DNA of 64,000 nt from an uncultured Oribacterium sp. (GTDB lineage Bacteria > Bacillota > Clostridia > Lachnospirales > Lachnospiraceae): the NCBI GenBank assembly GCA_946413525.1, contig CAMKKZ010000021.1, positions 1-64,000 of the forward strand, read 5' to 3'. Below, in pieces: positions 43,919-52,103 of the stretch. A program made the translations under genes and the position numbers. How positions within the stretch are numbered: the stretch's first letter is position 1; each line of letters begins with the position of its first letter. The notes under the pieces were generated by a model, which worked only from the letters and a program-made list of their open reading frames with translations, was not told where the DNA came from and made no database searches.

Positions 43919-43951
43919 GGTATAAACTATGCATCAAGCATAGTTTATACC
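43919..43951. repeat. Dispersed palindrome (AACTATGC family), copy 3
   Basis: GGTATAAACTATGC-atcaa-GCATAGTTTATACC, five bases past the pdxA2 stop. Compared with copies 1 and 2 its outer stem is changed on both sides. CGTATTCGGCGCATCCC follows, related to motifs near 3760 and 37695. Confidence 0.85.
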
Positions 43952-44370
43952 GTATTCGGCGCATCCCACAGGGATGCGTCTGAACAAGACATGCCTTCAG
44001 GCATGTTTTGTTCAGATTTTTCCGCAGCATTCCTTACGCTGCGGAAAAACCTGGGTTTTCCCGCAGCATAAGGAATGCTGCGGAATGCTTCCGTGCAGCA
44101 AGGCACAAAATGACTCTGCGCCTTGCTGCGCAGAACGACTCTGCAAAATATTGCACAAAACGACCATACGTGGTAAAGCGCACGGTCGTCAGGAGCGTCT
44201 GCACAGAGCCTGCAGAACAGCAGTAAAAATATCAGCCTGCCACGCAGAGTCCCTCAATATTTACAATTTTATTCTTTGTTCTTTATCTTAACTCTTTATT
44301 TTAGAGAAGCCATTAGTTAGAAAAACCGCATCGGTTTTATCGGCAGTCAAATTGGCTCAAATTATTTTTA
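43952..44370 (+). other. Hairpin-rich gap before the GntP permease
   Basis: No gene is supported. Hairpins: CTGAACAAGACATGCCT-tc-AGGCATGTTTTGTTCAG (about 43980-44016), CCGCAGCATTCC repeats that pair with one another (44020-44090), and GCAGCAAGGC...GCCTTGCTGC (about 44096-44128). From 44240 on the DNA is AT-rich and could hold a secondary promoter. The GAGGAG site of the permease lies at the end. Confidence 0.55.
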
Positions 44371-44384
44371 TAGAGGAGCGTATT

Positions 44385-45791
44385 ATGGTTAACGGATTAA
44401 GCGGACAGAGGATGCTGGTCGCCCTCCTGCTGGGCATCATTCTTCTGATCATTATGGTATTAAAGACAAAAATCCAGGCCTTTCTGGCCCTGATCATTAC
44501 GACGGTTATCGTTGGCGTAGTCGGCGGCATGCCGCTCCTGAACATTACCCTGGAGGACGGCAAGACCTTCGGCATCATCAATTCCATCACCTCTGGCTTT
44601 GGGGGAACGCTGGGAAGCATCGGCATTATCATCGGATTCGGCGTCATGATGGGACAGCTCTTTGAAGCGACGGGCGCCGCCAAACGAATGGCCTTCACTT
44701 TCCTGAAGCTCTTTGGAAAAGGACGGGAGGAAGAGGCGCTGGCCTTTACCGGCTTCCTTGTTTCCATCCCCATCTTCTGTGATTCCGGCTTCGTCGTCCT
44801 GGCGCCCATCGCGAAGGCCCTTTCCAAGGTCACGAAAAAGTCCCTGGTCGCCCTTGGAACCGCTTTGGCCGCCGGACTTGTGATCACTCACTCCCTGGTT
44901 CCGCCGACGCCGGGGCCGCTTGGTGTATGCGGCATCTTCGGCGTGGATGTGGGCGCGTATATCCTTGCCTCCATCCTGCTTGCGCTGCCCATGGCCATTG
45001 CCTGTATTTTCTACTCCAGGGTATTCCTTGCAAAGAAATATTACTGGCTTTTGAATGAGAATGACGAAGTGGTCAAGAGCGAGTACCAGGCTCCGGATTA
45101 TGATGCCGCCTTCAATATGGATATGTCAAATACCCCGGGCACCTACGAATCCTTCGGACCGCTTGTGCTCCCCATCATCCTTATTCTGATCAACACTGTG
45201 GCAAGCGCCCTGAAGCTGACGAAGGGCATCATGAGCATCCCCGTATTCCTTGGACAGCCTATCATTGCCGTAGGCCTTGGCCTCGTGCTCGCGATCTTCA
45301 CTCTTGGCAAGCGTCTTGACAGGAATACCGCCCTTATGGAGATGGAAAAGGGCATGGCTTCCGCAGGCATCATCATGCTGGTGACGGGCGGCGGCGGAGC
45401 CCTTGGACAGATCATCAAGGATTCCGGACTGGGCAACTATATGGCACAGGGCCTGGCATCCGCTTCCATCCCCATCATCGTGCTTCCGCTGGTTATTTCC
45501 ACCGCCATGCGTTTCATCCAGGGCTCCGGCACTGTCGCCATGACCACTGCGGCAAGTATTTCCGCTCCGATCCTGGTTGCGGCCGGCGCGAACCCGCTGC
45601 TCGGCGTGATCGCATGCTGCGTTGGCTCCCTGTTCTTTGGATATTTCAATGACTCCTATTTCTGGGTCGTCAACCGCACCCTGGGCGTCAGTGAAGCAAA
45701 GGATCAGCTGATCATCTGGTCCATCACGTCAACGATTGCCTGGGCTGTGGGCGTCGTGGAGGTCATCGCGCTAAGCTATGTCCTGCACTAA
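44385..45791 (+). CDS. GntP-family acid-sugar permease
   Basis: 468 residues with GAGGAG seven bases before the ATG. About twelve membrane segments, with the family motifs SGFGGTLGSIGIIIGFG, PIFCDSGFVVL, HSLVPPTPGP and GSGTVAMTTAA. GntP proteins are proton symporters for gluconate and similar sugar acids in the cytoplasmic membrane. Placed after two DUF1537 kinases and PdxA2, it most likely imports threonate or erythronate. Closes the catabolic locus. The next strong terminator is 320 bases downstream. Confidence 0.92.
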   Translation: MVNGLSGQRMLVALLLGIILLIIMVLKTKIQAFLALIITTVIVGVVGGMPLLNITLEDGKTFGIINSITSGFGGTLGSIGIIIGFGVMMGQLFEATGAAKRMAFTFLKLFGKGREEEALAFTGFLVSIPIFCDSGFVVLAPIAKALSKVTKKSLVALGTALAAGLVITHSLVPPTPGPLGVCGIFGVDVGAYILASILLALPMAIACIFYSRVFLAKKYYWLLNENDEVVKSEYQAPDYDAAFNMDMSNTPGTYESFGPLVLPIILILINTVASALKLTKGIMSIPVFLGQPIIAVGLGLVLAIFTLGKRLDRNTALMEMEKGMASAGIIMLVTGGGGALGQIIKDSGLGNYMAQGLASASIPIIVLPLVISTAMRFIQGSGTVAMTTAASISAPILVAAGANPLLGVIACCVGSLFFGYFNDSYFWVVNRTLGVSEAKDQLIIWSITSTIAWAVGVVEVIALSYVLH

Positions 45792-45796
45792 GCTCC

Positions 45797-45915
45797 GGGA
45801 CTGACGGGCAGGCTTTCTCAATGAACCGGGACTGATAGGGCAGGCTTTCTCACTGAACCGGGAAATGACAGACAGGCTTTCTCACTGGATCCGGGATTGG
45901 CAGACACACTTTCAA
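45797..45915 (+). repeat. 32-bp tandem repeat after the permease gene
   Basis: Three and a half units of the type GGGACTGAnnGGCAGGCTTTC...AACC begin near 45797, 45828, 45860 and 45893. It begins six bases past the stop codon. It does not encode protein in any sensible frame. Confidence 0.85.
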
Positions 45916-46111
45916 AGCTGCGCCTTCAAATGCCTATAGGAGCGGTCACCTAAGGACCCGTAAAGAACACGAGACCGCATCCATTTGTCGATAATAACAG
46001 CCGGAAAACTACTTAATATAGGAGACTACATACAGGGCGTTGATATTACTATTACATGGGCAGATATGTAGAATAGCAGCTTTAACTTTAAATTAATGCG
46101 ACAGGCTTTGA
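45916..46111 (+). other. Intergenic segment before the operon terminator
   Basis: Contains an imperfect CTACATA...TATGTAG hairpin (about 46025-46072). No gene is supported. A short untranslated RNA ending at the terminator at 46112 is possible but not shown. Confidence 0.4.
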
Positions 46112-46150
46112 CCGGGCATGGAAGGATTATTCTTCCATGCCCGGTTTTTT
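46112..46150 (+). terminator. Rho-independent terminator
   Basis: CCGGGCATGGAAG, seven-base loop, CTTCCATGCCCGG, then TTTTTT: a textbook 13-bp stem. It ends the acid-sugar operon and insulates the envelope operon that follows. Confidence 0.95.
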
Positions 46151-46224
46151 GCGGAGCCGCAGAGAAATTATTTTACCGGATTTAAGTTTGGTTTCAGGAA
46201 CAGGGTATATCCTCACTGCAAGAA

Positions 46225-46251
46225 AGGAGTGAGGATATGAGTTCTAATGTA
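46225..46251 (+). promoter_or_regulatory. Original ribosome site and start codon of the glycosyltransferase, cut off by a MITE
   Basis: AAAGGAG (46224-46230) is well placed for ATG 46237, which reads M-S-S-N-V and then hits TGA, the first bases of the inserted element. Removing the element and one TGTA copy joins this start in frame to the downstream gene. Confidence 0.75.
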
Positions 46252-46354
46252 TGATTCGCCAGTCAAAAGTCCTTTACTATACAATATCCAGTTGTTAAAA
46301 CCATAAGATAAATACTTTATACTGTATGCATCGAGACTTTTGACCGATGAATCA
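46252..46354 (+). mobile_element. 103-bp MITE-like element, copy 1
   Basis: Ends are imperfect 20-bp inverted repeats (TGATTCGCCAGTCAAAAGTC and its partner, 16 of 20 matching). It is flanked by perfect TGTA duplications (46248-46251 and 46355-46358). It has no coding capacity. The second copy (53232-53334) differs at only two positions, so movement was recent. No transposase with matching ends is in the window. Confidence 0.88.
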
Positions 46355-47423
46355 TGTATTAAATAGCAATAAAAACGGAATTGTTCTGATCCCAGCCTAC
46401 AAACCAGGACCTGCCATGGTGAAGCTTGTGAAAGAGCTGAAATGCTTTAATCTGGAGATCATCATTGTCAATGACGGCTCCGGGTCGTGGTATGATGTGC
46501 TTTTTGAAGATGTCGAAAAAATGGCAACTGTCCTGCGGCATGAGAAAAACCGGGGCAAAGGGGCCGCGATCAAGACCGGGCTTTCTTATATATCGGAGCA
46601 TTACACTGCCCCATATATTGTGGCCACCGCGGATGCGGACGGCCAGCACAAAACGGGCGATATCCTGAATGTCATGCAGGCCGCGTCCGGTGACCGGGAC
46701 TGCCTTTTTCTTGGCAGTCGGCACTTTTCCGGGAAGGTGCCGCTCAGAAGCAGGCTGGGGAATTCGATCACCCGCTTTGTCTTCCGGGCCGCGTCCGGAA
46801 CCGCAATTTACGATACGCAGACAGGACTCCGGGCGTTTTCGGACGTCCTTGTAAGCAGGCTTCTGGAAATCAGCGGAGAGCGTTATGAATACGAGATGAA
46901 TGTCCTGATGAGCTTTGCTGCGGAAAGACGCCCCATCCGGGAAATATGGATAGAAACGATATATCTTGACAATAACGTCTCCTCGCATTTTGACGCGGTA
47001 AGGGACTCCCTGCGGATATATAAGGAAATTCTCGCGTTCAGCGCCGCCTCCCTGCTCAGTTTCTTTACGGATTATAGTTTGTTCTGCCTTTTGATGGCTG
47101 AGGGTGGAAACCTGGTTTTTTCAAATATAACGGCACGGATCGTCAGTGCGACGCTCAACTACCTTTTGAACCGGAAGCTTGTCTTTAAGAGTGACGCGCC
47201 GGTAATGCGTTCCACCATGCAATATGCAGCCCTGGCGGCAGCGGTGCTTGCGGGAAACACACTGCTTGTGCACTGGTTCACGCTTCTGGGATGGAGCCAT
47301 TACCTTGCAAAAATCGCCGCGGAGATTTTCCTTTTCGCCTTCAGCTGGACTATGCAGAGATGTGTAATATTCCGAAGAAACAGCACAGTATGGGAAACGG
47401 GAGAAATATATGGAAAAGCATAA
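46347..47423 (+). CDS. GT2 glycosyltransferase fused to a GtrA-like membrane domain
   Basis: 358 residues as drawn, from an ATG that lies inside the MITE right end. Residues about 12-220 are a family 2 (dolichyl-phosphate-mannose-synthase-like) transferase with VLIPAYKPG, IIIVNDGSG, NRGKGAAIKTG and TADADGQH (the metal-binding DAD). Residues about 230-345 form four membrane segments of the GtrA family. Such fusions load a sugar onto a lipid carrier and pass it across the membrane for wall polymer decoration. The gene overlaps the next by 14 bases. The native start was at 46237, and the current ATG has no ribosome site, so expression may be reduced. Confidence 0.9.
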   Translation: MNHVLNSNKNGIVLIPAYKPGPAMVKLVKELKCFNLEIIIVNDGSGSWYDVLFEDVEKMATVLRHEKNRGKGAAIKTGLSYISEHYTAPYIVATADADGQHKTGDILNVMQAASGDRDCLFLGSRHFSGKVPLRSRLGNSITRFVFRAASGTAIYDTQTGLRAFSDVLVSRLLEISGERYEYEMNVLMSFAAERRPIREIWIETIYLDNNVSSHFDAVRDSLRIYKEILAFSAASLLSFFTDYSLFCLLMAEGGNLVFSNITARIVSATLNYLLNRKLVFKSDAPVMRSTMQYAALAAAVLAGNTLLVHWFTLLGWSHYLAKIAAEIFLFAFSWTMQRCVIFRRNSTVWETGEIYGKA

Positions 47424-48588
47424 ATGGTCATTGATATTTTATAGCTGCCTGCTTGGGTTTACGACATACGCCGCACTGGATACCTTCGTAATCAAAAGCA
47501 CTTATCAGGAGAACGCGACGGAAATGAACCTTTCCATGTTTGAATCATTATCCGATACATCCGCGGCAGGCGGCACAGATACTGTTTCAAGAGATACATC
47601 CGCGGCAGGCGACTCAGATAATGTTTCGCGAGATACATCCGCGGCAGGCGATACCGGAACCATTTCTCGAGGTTCATCCGCAGAAGACGGTGAAAATGCT
47701 GCCTCACCGGAATCAAAAAATAAGAGAAAGAAAGCACCGGGAAGAGAAAGAAAAGATTCCAAAAGCACTCACAGCTATGGAAGGAGATATTCCTCCGATG
47801 CGTCAGGGCAATCATCCGACGCAGAGGACAAAAATACCGAGCCGGTAACATTAAATAACGCATCGGAGACAGGCACCTATAAGGATGATAACGTTTCCAT
47901 TACCCTTACGGAATATACAACGAACGACACGAAAATTTATGTCGCCGATATCATCCTTTCCTCCGCGAAGTACCTTAAGACGGCATTCGCGAAGGATACC
48001 TATGGAAAAAACATTACAGAGGAAACCTCCGATATGGCGGAAGCAAACAACGCCATCCTTGCCATAAACGGGGATTACTACGGAGCCAGGGAAAAGGGCT
48101 ATGTCATCCGAAACGGCGTCATCTACAGGGAAACCCCGGATGACGCGGACCTGCTTTGCATTTACGCGGATGGGACGATGGGCATCCTGGAGGACCAGGC
48201 ATCCAAAACTCCGCAGGAGCTGCTTGATGAAGGCGTATGGCAGGCCTTCTCCTTCGGCCCGGCCCTCCTCATCAATGGGGAAATCGCCGTCACCGAAGAT
48301 GAGGAGGTCGGAAGGGCCATGGCCAGCAACCCCCGTACGGCAATAGGGCTGATTGACCAGCTTCATTATCTCTTCGTTGTTTCCGACGGGCGCACGGAGG
48401 AAAGCGAGGGTCTGTCCCTTTACGAGCTGGCCTCTTTTATGGAACAATTAGGGGCGGATACCGCCTATAACCTCGACGGCGGCGGTTCCTCTACAATGGT
48501 CTTTCAGGGCGAAATCACCAATATGCCCACCACGGGCGGGAATCGGATCACGGAAAGGAAGGTGAGCGACATTGTTTACATCGGTTGA
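47410..48588 (+). CDS. Phosphodiester glycosidase family (NAGPA domain) membrane-anchored protein
   Basis: 392 residues. A membrane anchor near the N-terminus (SLIFYSCLLGFTTYAALDTF) is followed by a low-complexity segment (about 50-150) containing three near-identical 13-residue units of the DTSAAG...VSR type. The NAGPA-type catalytic domain follows from about 165: AINGDYYGAR, RTAIGLI, VVSDGRTEESEG and NLDGGGSSTM. Relatives remove sugar phosphodiester caps, and bacterial ones act on wall glycopolymers or exopolysaccharide. Overlaps the glycosyltransferase upstream and the membrane protein downstream, so all three are probably translated together. The repeat insertion is not part of the family. 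Confidence 0.88.
   Translation: MEKHKWSLIFYSCLLGFTTYAALDTFVIKSTYQENATEMNLSMFESLSDTSAAGGTDTVSRDTSAAGDSDNVSRDTSAAGDTGTISRGSSAEDGENAASPESKNKRKKAPGRERKDSKSTHSYGRRYSSDASGQSSDAEDKNTEPVTLNNASETGTYKDDNVSITLTEYTTNDTKIYVADIILSSAKYLKTAFAKDTYGKNITEETSDMAEANNAILAINGDYYGAREKGYVIRNGVIYRETPDDADLLCIYADGTMGILEDQASKTPQELLDEGVWQAFSFGPALLINGEIAVTEDEEVGRAMASNPRTAIGLIDQLHYLFVVSDGRTEESEGLSLYELASFMEQLGADTAYNLDGGGSSTMVFQGEITNMPTTGGNRITERKVSDIVYIG
47555..47700 (+). repeat. 39-bp coding tandem repeat in the phosphodiester glycosidase gene
   Basis: Three units of 39 bp (13 residues) plus a partial fourth lie between the membrane anchor and the catalytic domain. Expansion is in frame. Confidence 0.85.
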
Positions 48589-49210
48589 CCAAAGGGCTCT
48601 TCAGTCAAACATCCTCAGGCAGATGTATTTCACTATATTCTGCATGATCTTCGGCGCGATCTATGAGCGCTTCAGCCATGAAGTTTACTCATACTATATG
48701 ATTTACGCCTTCTCCATCCCGCTTTTGCTTGTTGTCCTGCCCCTCCTCCTGATCAGCAGCTCAAGATGTAAAGCATCGCCATGCGGAAAAGCAGACAGGA
48801 AAACTGAAGGTAAATCAATTGAGAAATCAGACCAAAAAACCGCTGAGAAATCAGCGGGAACATATGACGGCAAATCCACCGGAACATCAGCCGGAACATA
48901 TGGCGAAAAAACCACCGAAACATCAAACGAAATGTATGACAAAAAAACATCTGGAAAATCCGCAGGAAAACGATTTTCAAGCTTTCCGTATGCCGGAACC
49001 CTGATGCTTTGGAATTACGGGGCTGTGACGCTCACGATTGGCTGCCTTTTCCGGGGCGCGCTGGATATCTACGGAACCACGAACCGTCTCGTCTGGGTCT
49101 ACCCCGCCGTATCCCTCCTGTTATTTGTGTCCGCCGCGATGCTCCAGATCCATAAAAAACAATTAACCGGGAGCGCGGCGACCGATGACATCCCTTCAAA
49201 ATCCGAATAA
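48572..49210 (+). CDS. Small polytopic membrane protein with a repeat-filled loop
   Basis: 212 residues. A TTG start (GGAAGG upstream) overlaps the end of the previous gene by 17 bases. Two membrane segments (about 18-38, 42-62), a hydrophilic loop (about 65-130) rich in K, S, T and G with repeated EKSAGTYDGKSTGTSAGTYG-like units, and two more membrane segments. I do not recognise the family. Its place after GT2-GtrA and NAGPA genes suggests a role in the same surface glycan pathway. The loop looks like a recent expansion in a protein that would otherwise have about 140 residues. Confidence 0.75.
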   Translation: MFTSVDQRALQSNILRQMYFTIFCMIFGAIYERFSHEVYSYYMIYAFSIPLLLVVLPLLLISSSRCKASPCGKADRKTEGKSIEKSDQKTAEKSAGTYDGKSTGTSAGTYGEKTTETSNEMYDKKTSGKSAGKRFSSFPYAGTLMLWNYGAVTLTIGCLFRGALDIYGTTNRLVWVYPAVSLLLFVSAAMLQIHKKQLTGSAATDDIPSKSE

Positions 49211-49350
49211 GCCTTTTCAATCCACCCCCCACCAGAAAAAGGCTTGGCCACTCTGATTTCATGACATAGCGATGTGGCATCGCGTCAACGAGCTTCCTCT
49301 ATTAAAATGTTTTTGGGCAGCTTTAATCCCTGACTAACAGCCGCGGCCCA

Positions 49351-50187
49351 TCATCCCAGCGTTTCCTTAAATGCTTCGTAGTTACCGGTATCATGCGGCC
49401 CGCAGTATACAGCAAACTCTATATGCTTAAAGACTTTCGGGAACTCCTGCAGGGCAACTTTATATGCCCTGGCGACTACATTAGGATTGTTTTGAAAGGC
49501 TCCGCAGCCAAAGGCCCCCAGCACAAGCGCGTCAGCCCCTTTCGCCGCGGCGCAAGTCATCACATGGATAGCCCGTTTAACATGATATCCAAACAGCTCC
49601 GCGTCATTCATATAAGTTCCATTACCAACTAAGGACGCAAAGATGTTTGATTTTGCCCTTAAATCAGGCGCCGCGACGGTAATAACATCCACGGTTGTCC
49701 ATTCTTCTTCCGGAAGCCTTTCAGGAAGATCCGTATCCGTCTTGCAGACTATCACTCCTTCCGTGTAGATCAAGGCATCCGATGCCTTAGGGGTATTAAG
49801 CGTCTTATGATGTTTGTAAAACGTGTCCCCAAGAGTCTTTCTGTACAGCAAAGGATATAATGTAGAAGTTCTGCATAACGACTCTTCCTGGGCACTCGCC
49901 CCTCGTGTTACTCCCCCGCCCGCATGAAACGCATTAGCAAAGTTCATAACGGCAATTTTATTGTACCCATCTTTCTTAAGGCGTTTCGCGGCCTGAAAGC
50001 TCCTGTCCTTTGAAATATTTATTGTCGTTTCAAATGTTTTCTGCTGGTCAAAGGCCGGATAATCATCTTCCCAAAAAACCACGGTATTCTTTTTGGCCAC
50101 AATAATTGAGGCTGCCAGTTTAACATTCTCCTCACACCATTTTTGCGTGTCCTGAAACACCTGTATTCTCTGAACTTGCGAAGCCAT
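49351..50187 (-). CDS. Microbial-type poly(ADP-ribose) glycohydrolase-like protein (TIGR02452 family)
   Basis: 278 residues. The ATG at 50187 follows GGAGG eight bases upstream; an in-frame TTG further up is less likely. The diagnostic block is NFANAFHAGGGVTRGASAQE (near 86-105), the ADP-ribose-binding loop of PARG/macrodomain-like enzymes, followed by EESLCRTSTLY. Later motifs are LGAFGCGAFQNNP and EFAVYCGP. The family removes ADP-ribose from proteins or nucleic acids. It stands alone, convergent with the envelope operon and divergent from the StiP gene. Many such genes are near phage-defence or Ter loci, as here, but a defence role is inference. Confidence 0.9.
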   Translation of the reverse strand: MASQVQRIQVFQDTQKWCEENVKLAASIIVAKKNTVVFWEDDYPAFDQQKTFETTINISKDRSFQAAKRLKKDGYNKIAVMNFANAFHAGGGVTRGASAQEESLCRTSTLYPLLYRKTLGDTFYKHHKTLNTPKASDALIYTEGVIVCKTDTDLPERLPEEEWTTVDVITVAAPDLRAKSNIFASLVGNGTYMNDAELFGYHVKRAIHVMTCAAAKGADALVLGAFGCGAFQNNPNVVARAYKVALQEFPKVFKHIEFAVYCGPHDTGNYEAFKETLG

Positions 50188-50340
50188 ATGCCCTACCTCC
50201 AATCAAATTTATCGATCGTTCTGAAAATGATAATAGGTCAGTATTTCCTTATTGTCAATCATTTGCTTCGTGCCTTTCTTCTGCTTTTTCTGCTTCCTTT
50301 TTACGTTTCCTGCGCCTGATGTGTTTGAATTCGCGGATAG

Positions 50341-50369
50341 TTGCCATGCATCCAATAAAATGTTAAAAT
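50341..50369 (+). promoter_or_regulatory. SigA promoter of the StiP-family gene
   Basis: TTGCCA (50341-50346), 17-base spacer, TAAAAT (50364-50369). The start point is near 50376, giving a leader of about 30 nt that contains AAAGGGGG. Confidence 0.6.
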
Positions 50370-50406
50370 AAAGAAACTATTTTGCAGCATGCGAAAGGGG
50401 GCTGTT

Positions 50407-51753
50407 TTGTTTGGCACATTTAAGGAAGAGGATGTCACGATCCTTTTAAAAGATATCTCCGGACTGGTGGAGCCGCAAAGCACGGAGGAAAGAGAAAAAG
50501 CGATTCAGAGCGGGCGGCATTATTGTGAAATGCTCCCGATTGAATACGAACCATCGAAAGCGTATGAATTGGCTTTCGAGGACGCGCTCAGACGCTACAG
50601 CGGACTGACGGCCCGCGCTGTCGCTTCCGCAGCGCAAAAAATATGGAGGAGGAAGGACGGCGACCCGGTGATCGTGTCCCTTGCCAGGGCCGGCACGCCA
50701 ATCGGAATCCTGATCAAAAGATATATCAGGCTGAAATACGGAGCCGATATCCCGCATTATACTATCTCCATAATCCGGGGGAAGGGGATTGACCGTAACG
50801 CTGTCATGCATATCCTGTCAAAACACCAAGCTGAAAAAATCCAGTTCGTGGACGGATGGACGGGGAAAGGCGCGATTCAAAAGGAATTGAGGAAAGCGAT
50901 GGCAGAATTTCCCGAAATCGATCCCGGACTCGCCGTGCTGTCGGATCCCGCGCACGTAGCCGCGCTTTGCGGGACACGGGATGATTTCCTCATTGCCAGT
51001 TCATGCCTGAATGCCACGGTGTCCGGACTTCTGAGCCGGACCTTTCTGAGACCGGACATTATAGGGGAAAAGGATTATCACGGGGCGGTCTTCTATAAGG
51101 AGCTGATGGCAAAAGATGTAAGCTATCATTTCATTGACACTATCGAAAAGGAAATTGAACGATTAATTCAGGAGGAATCAGAAAAATCATTTCCCAGGGA
51201 ATCAGAAAAGTCATTTCCCAGAGAATCAGAAGATCCATTTCAGAAAAACCGGCAAAATTCGGAAACATCATTTCTAAAGGATTCGTTTCAGAAAAGATCG
51301 GAAACATCATTTCCAAAGGAATCGTTTCAGAAAAGATCGGAAACATCATTTCTAAAAGATTCGTTTCAGAAAAGATCGGAAACATCATTTCTAAAGGATT
51401 CGGGAGAATCATTTCCAAAAGAATTGTCTCAGGGAGAATCAAGAGAATCAAAAGCCACTGAGAATCCAGATGATGATTGCGGTGAGTGGGTCAATCCGGC
51501 CTTAAGAGAGGTTGAGGATATTGCAGCAAAATATGGCGTAAAGGATATCAACCTGATCAAGCCGGGCATAGGGGAGGCAACAAGGGTGCTTCTCAGGAGG
51601 CTGCCCTGGAAGGTGCTGGTACACAGCCTGGATGATGAGGAGCATCTGGGGCACCTCTATCAGCTTGCAAGGGAAAAAGGCGTTGATATTTCAGAATATC
51701 CCCTGAGGAACTACAGGGCCTGTGGTATTATCAAGTCATTGGCAGACACATAA
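50407..51753 (+). CDS. StiP-family phosphoribosyltransferase-like protein fused to a PELOTA domain
   Basis: 448 residues. The TTG at 50407 is preferred because AAAGGGGG precedes it and the family starts M-F-x-G-x-[FY]. An ATG six codons upstream lacks a ribosome site. Residues 1-255 match StiP/PRTase_1 (EDVTILLKDI, SLARAGTPIGILIKR, TISIIRGKGID, FVDGWTGKGAI). Residues about 355-448 match the PELOTA_1 RNA-binding-like domain seen at the end of these proteins. Between them (255-348) is a run of imperfect repeats built from EKSFPRES and SETSFLKDSFQKR units. In other bacteria this family belongs to the Ter-associated module predicted to make a nucleoside-like metabolite, together with ATP-grasp and HAD proteins such as those downstream. 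Confidence 0.85.
   Translation: MFGTFKEEDVTILLKDISGLVEPQSTEEREKAIQSGRHYCEMLPIEYEPSKAYELAFEDALRRYSGLTARAVASAAQKIWRRKDGDPVIVSLARAGTPIGILIKRYIRLKYGADIPHYTISIIRGKGIDRNAVMHILSKHQAEKIQFVDGWTGKGAIQKELRKAMAEFPEIDPGLAVLSDPAHVAALCGTRDDFLIASSCLNATVSGLLSRTFLRPDIIGEKDYHGAVFYKELMAKDVSYHFIDTIEKEIERLIQEESEKSFPRESEKSFPRESEDPFQKNRQNSETSFLKDSFQKRSETSFPKESFQKRSETSFLKDSFQKRSETSFLKDSGESFPKELSQGESRESKATENPDDDCGEWVNPALREVEDIAAKYGVKDINLIKPGIGEATRVLLRRLPWKVLVHSLDDEEHLGHLYQLAREKGVDISEYPLRNYRACGIIKSLADT
51170..51440 (+). repeat. Coding repeats (24- and 39-bp units) in the StiP gene
   Basis: Two to three 24-bp units (EKSFPRES) are followed by four 39-bp units (SETSFLKDSFQKR). The 39-bp units are nearly identical, indicating recent in-frame expansion exactly at the domain boundary. 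Confidence 0.9.
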
Positions 51754-51776
51754 ACGCATTGATGAAACATAGAATC

Positions 51777-51856
51777 ATACTTTGACTTGATGCCGCAGGC
51801 ATTGAGTCCCATTTGTGTCGCGCCAGCGGCACAAATGAAGTATGAAAGGCTTGCCT
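51777..51856 (-). repeat. Three-way-junction repeat, copy E (inverted)
   Basis: A complete copy on the opposite strand, 24 bases past the StiP stop: CATACTTTGACTTGATGCC ... GGCACAAATGAAGTATG. Both inner hairpins are intact. Confidence 0.88.
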
Positions 51857-51902
51857 TTCATACTTGCGGTCATGGGGCCCCGCCCCACAAAAGATTATGA
51901 AA

Positions 51903-51971
51903 AATTGACACAGGATTACATTTGATGGAATACAGGAATACGTCAATTGACACAGGATCACATTTGATGGA
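51903..51971 (+). repeat. 26-bp direct repeat
   Basis: AATTGACACAGGATnACATT followed by TGATGGA occurs at 51903-51928 and again at 51945-51971, 42 bp apart. It lies in the 350-base gap before the ATP-grasp gene. The rest of that gap (to 52090) shows nothing beyond short AT-rich stretches. Confidence 0.8.
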
Positions 51972-52103
51972 CGCGGGAATGTATTGGCAAGCTTTTTATT
52001 ATGATGCGCGCATGAATCGCACATTAGTTTCACATAAATTACCCATGTGTTACATATGAATTGTACATGAGTTGCAACACCGCTTGTTGGAAGGAGGGAA
52101 AGG

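Noticed and set aside
44020-44140. tRNA-like folding in the hairpin-rich gap before the permease
   Set aside because: No T-loop GGTTCGAAT-type sequence, no cloverleaf with correct arm lengths and no CCA context.
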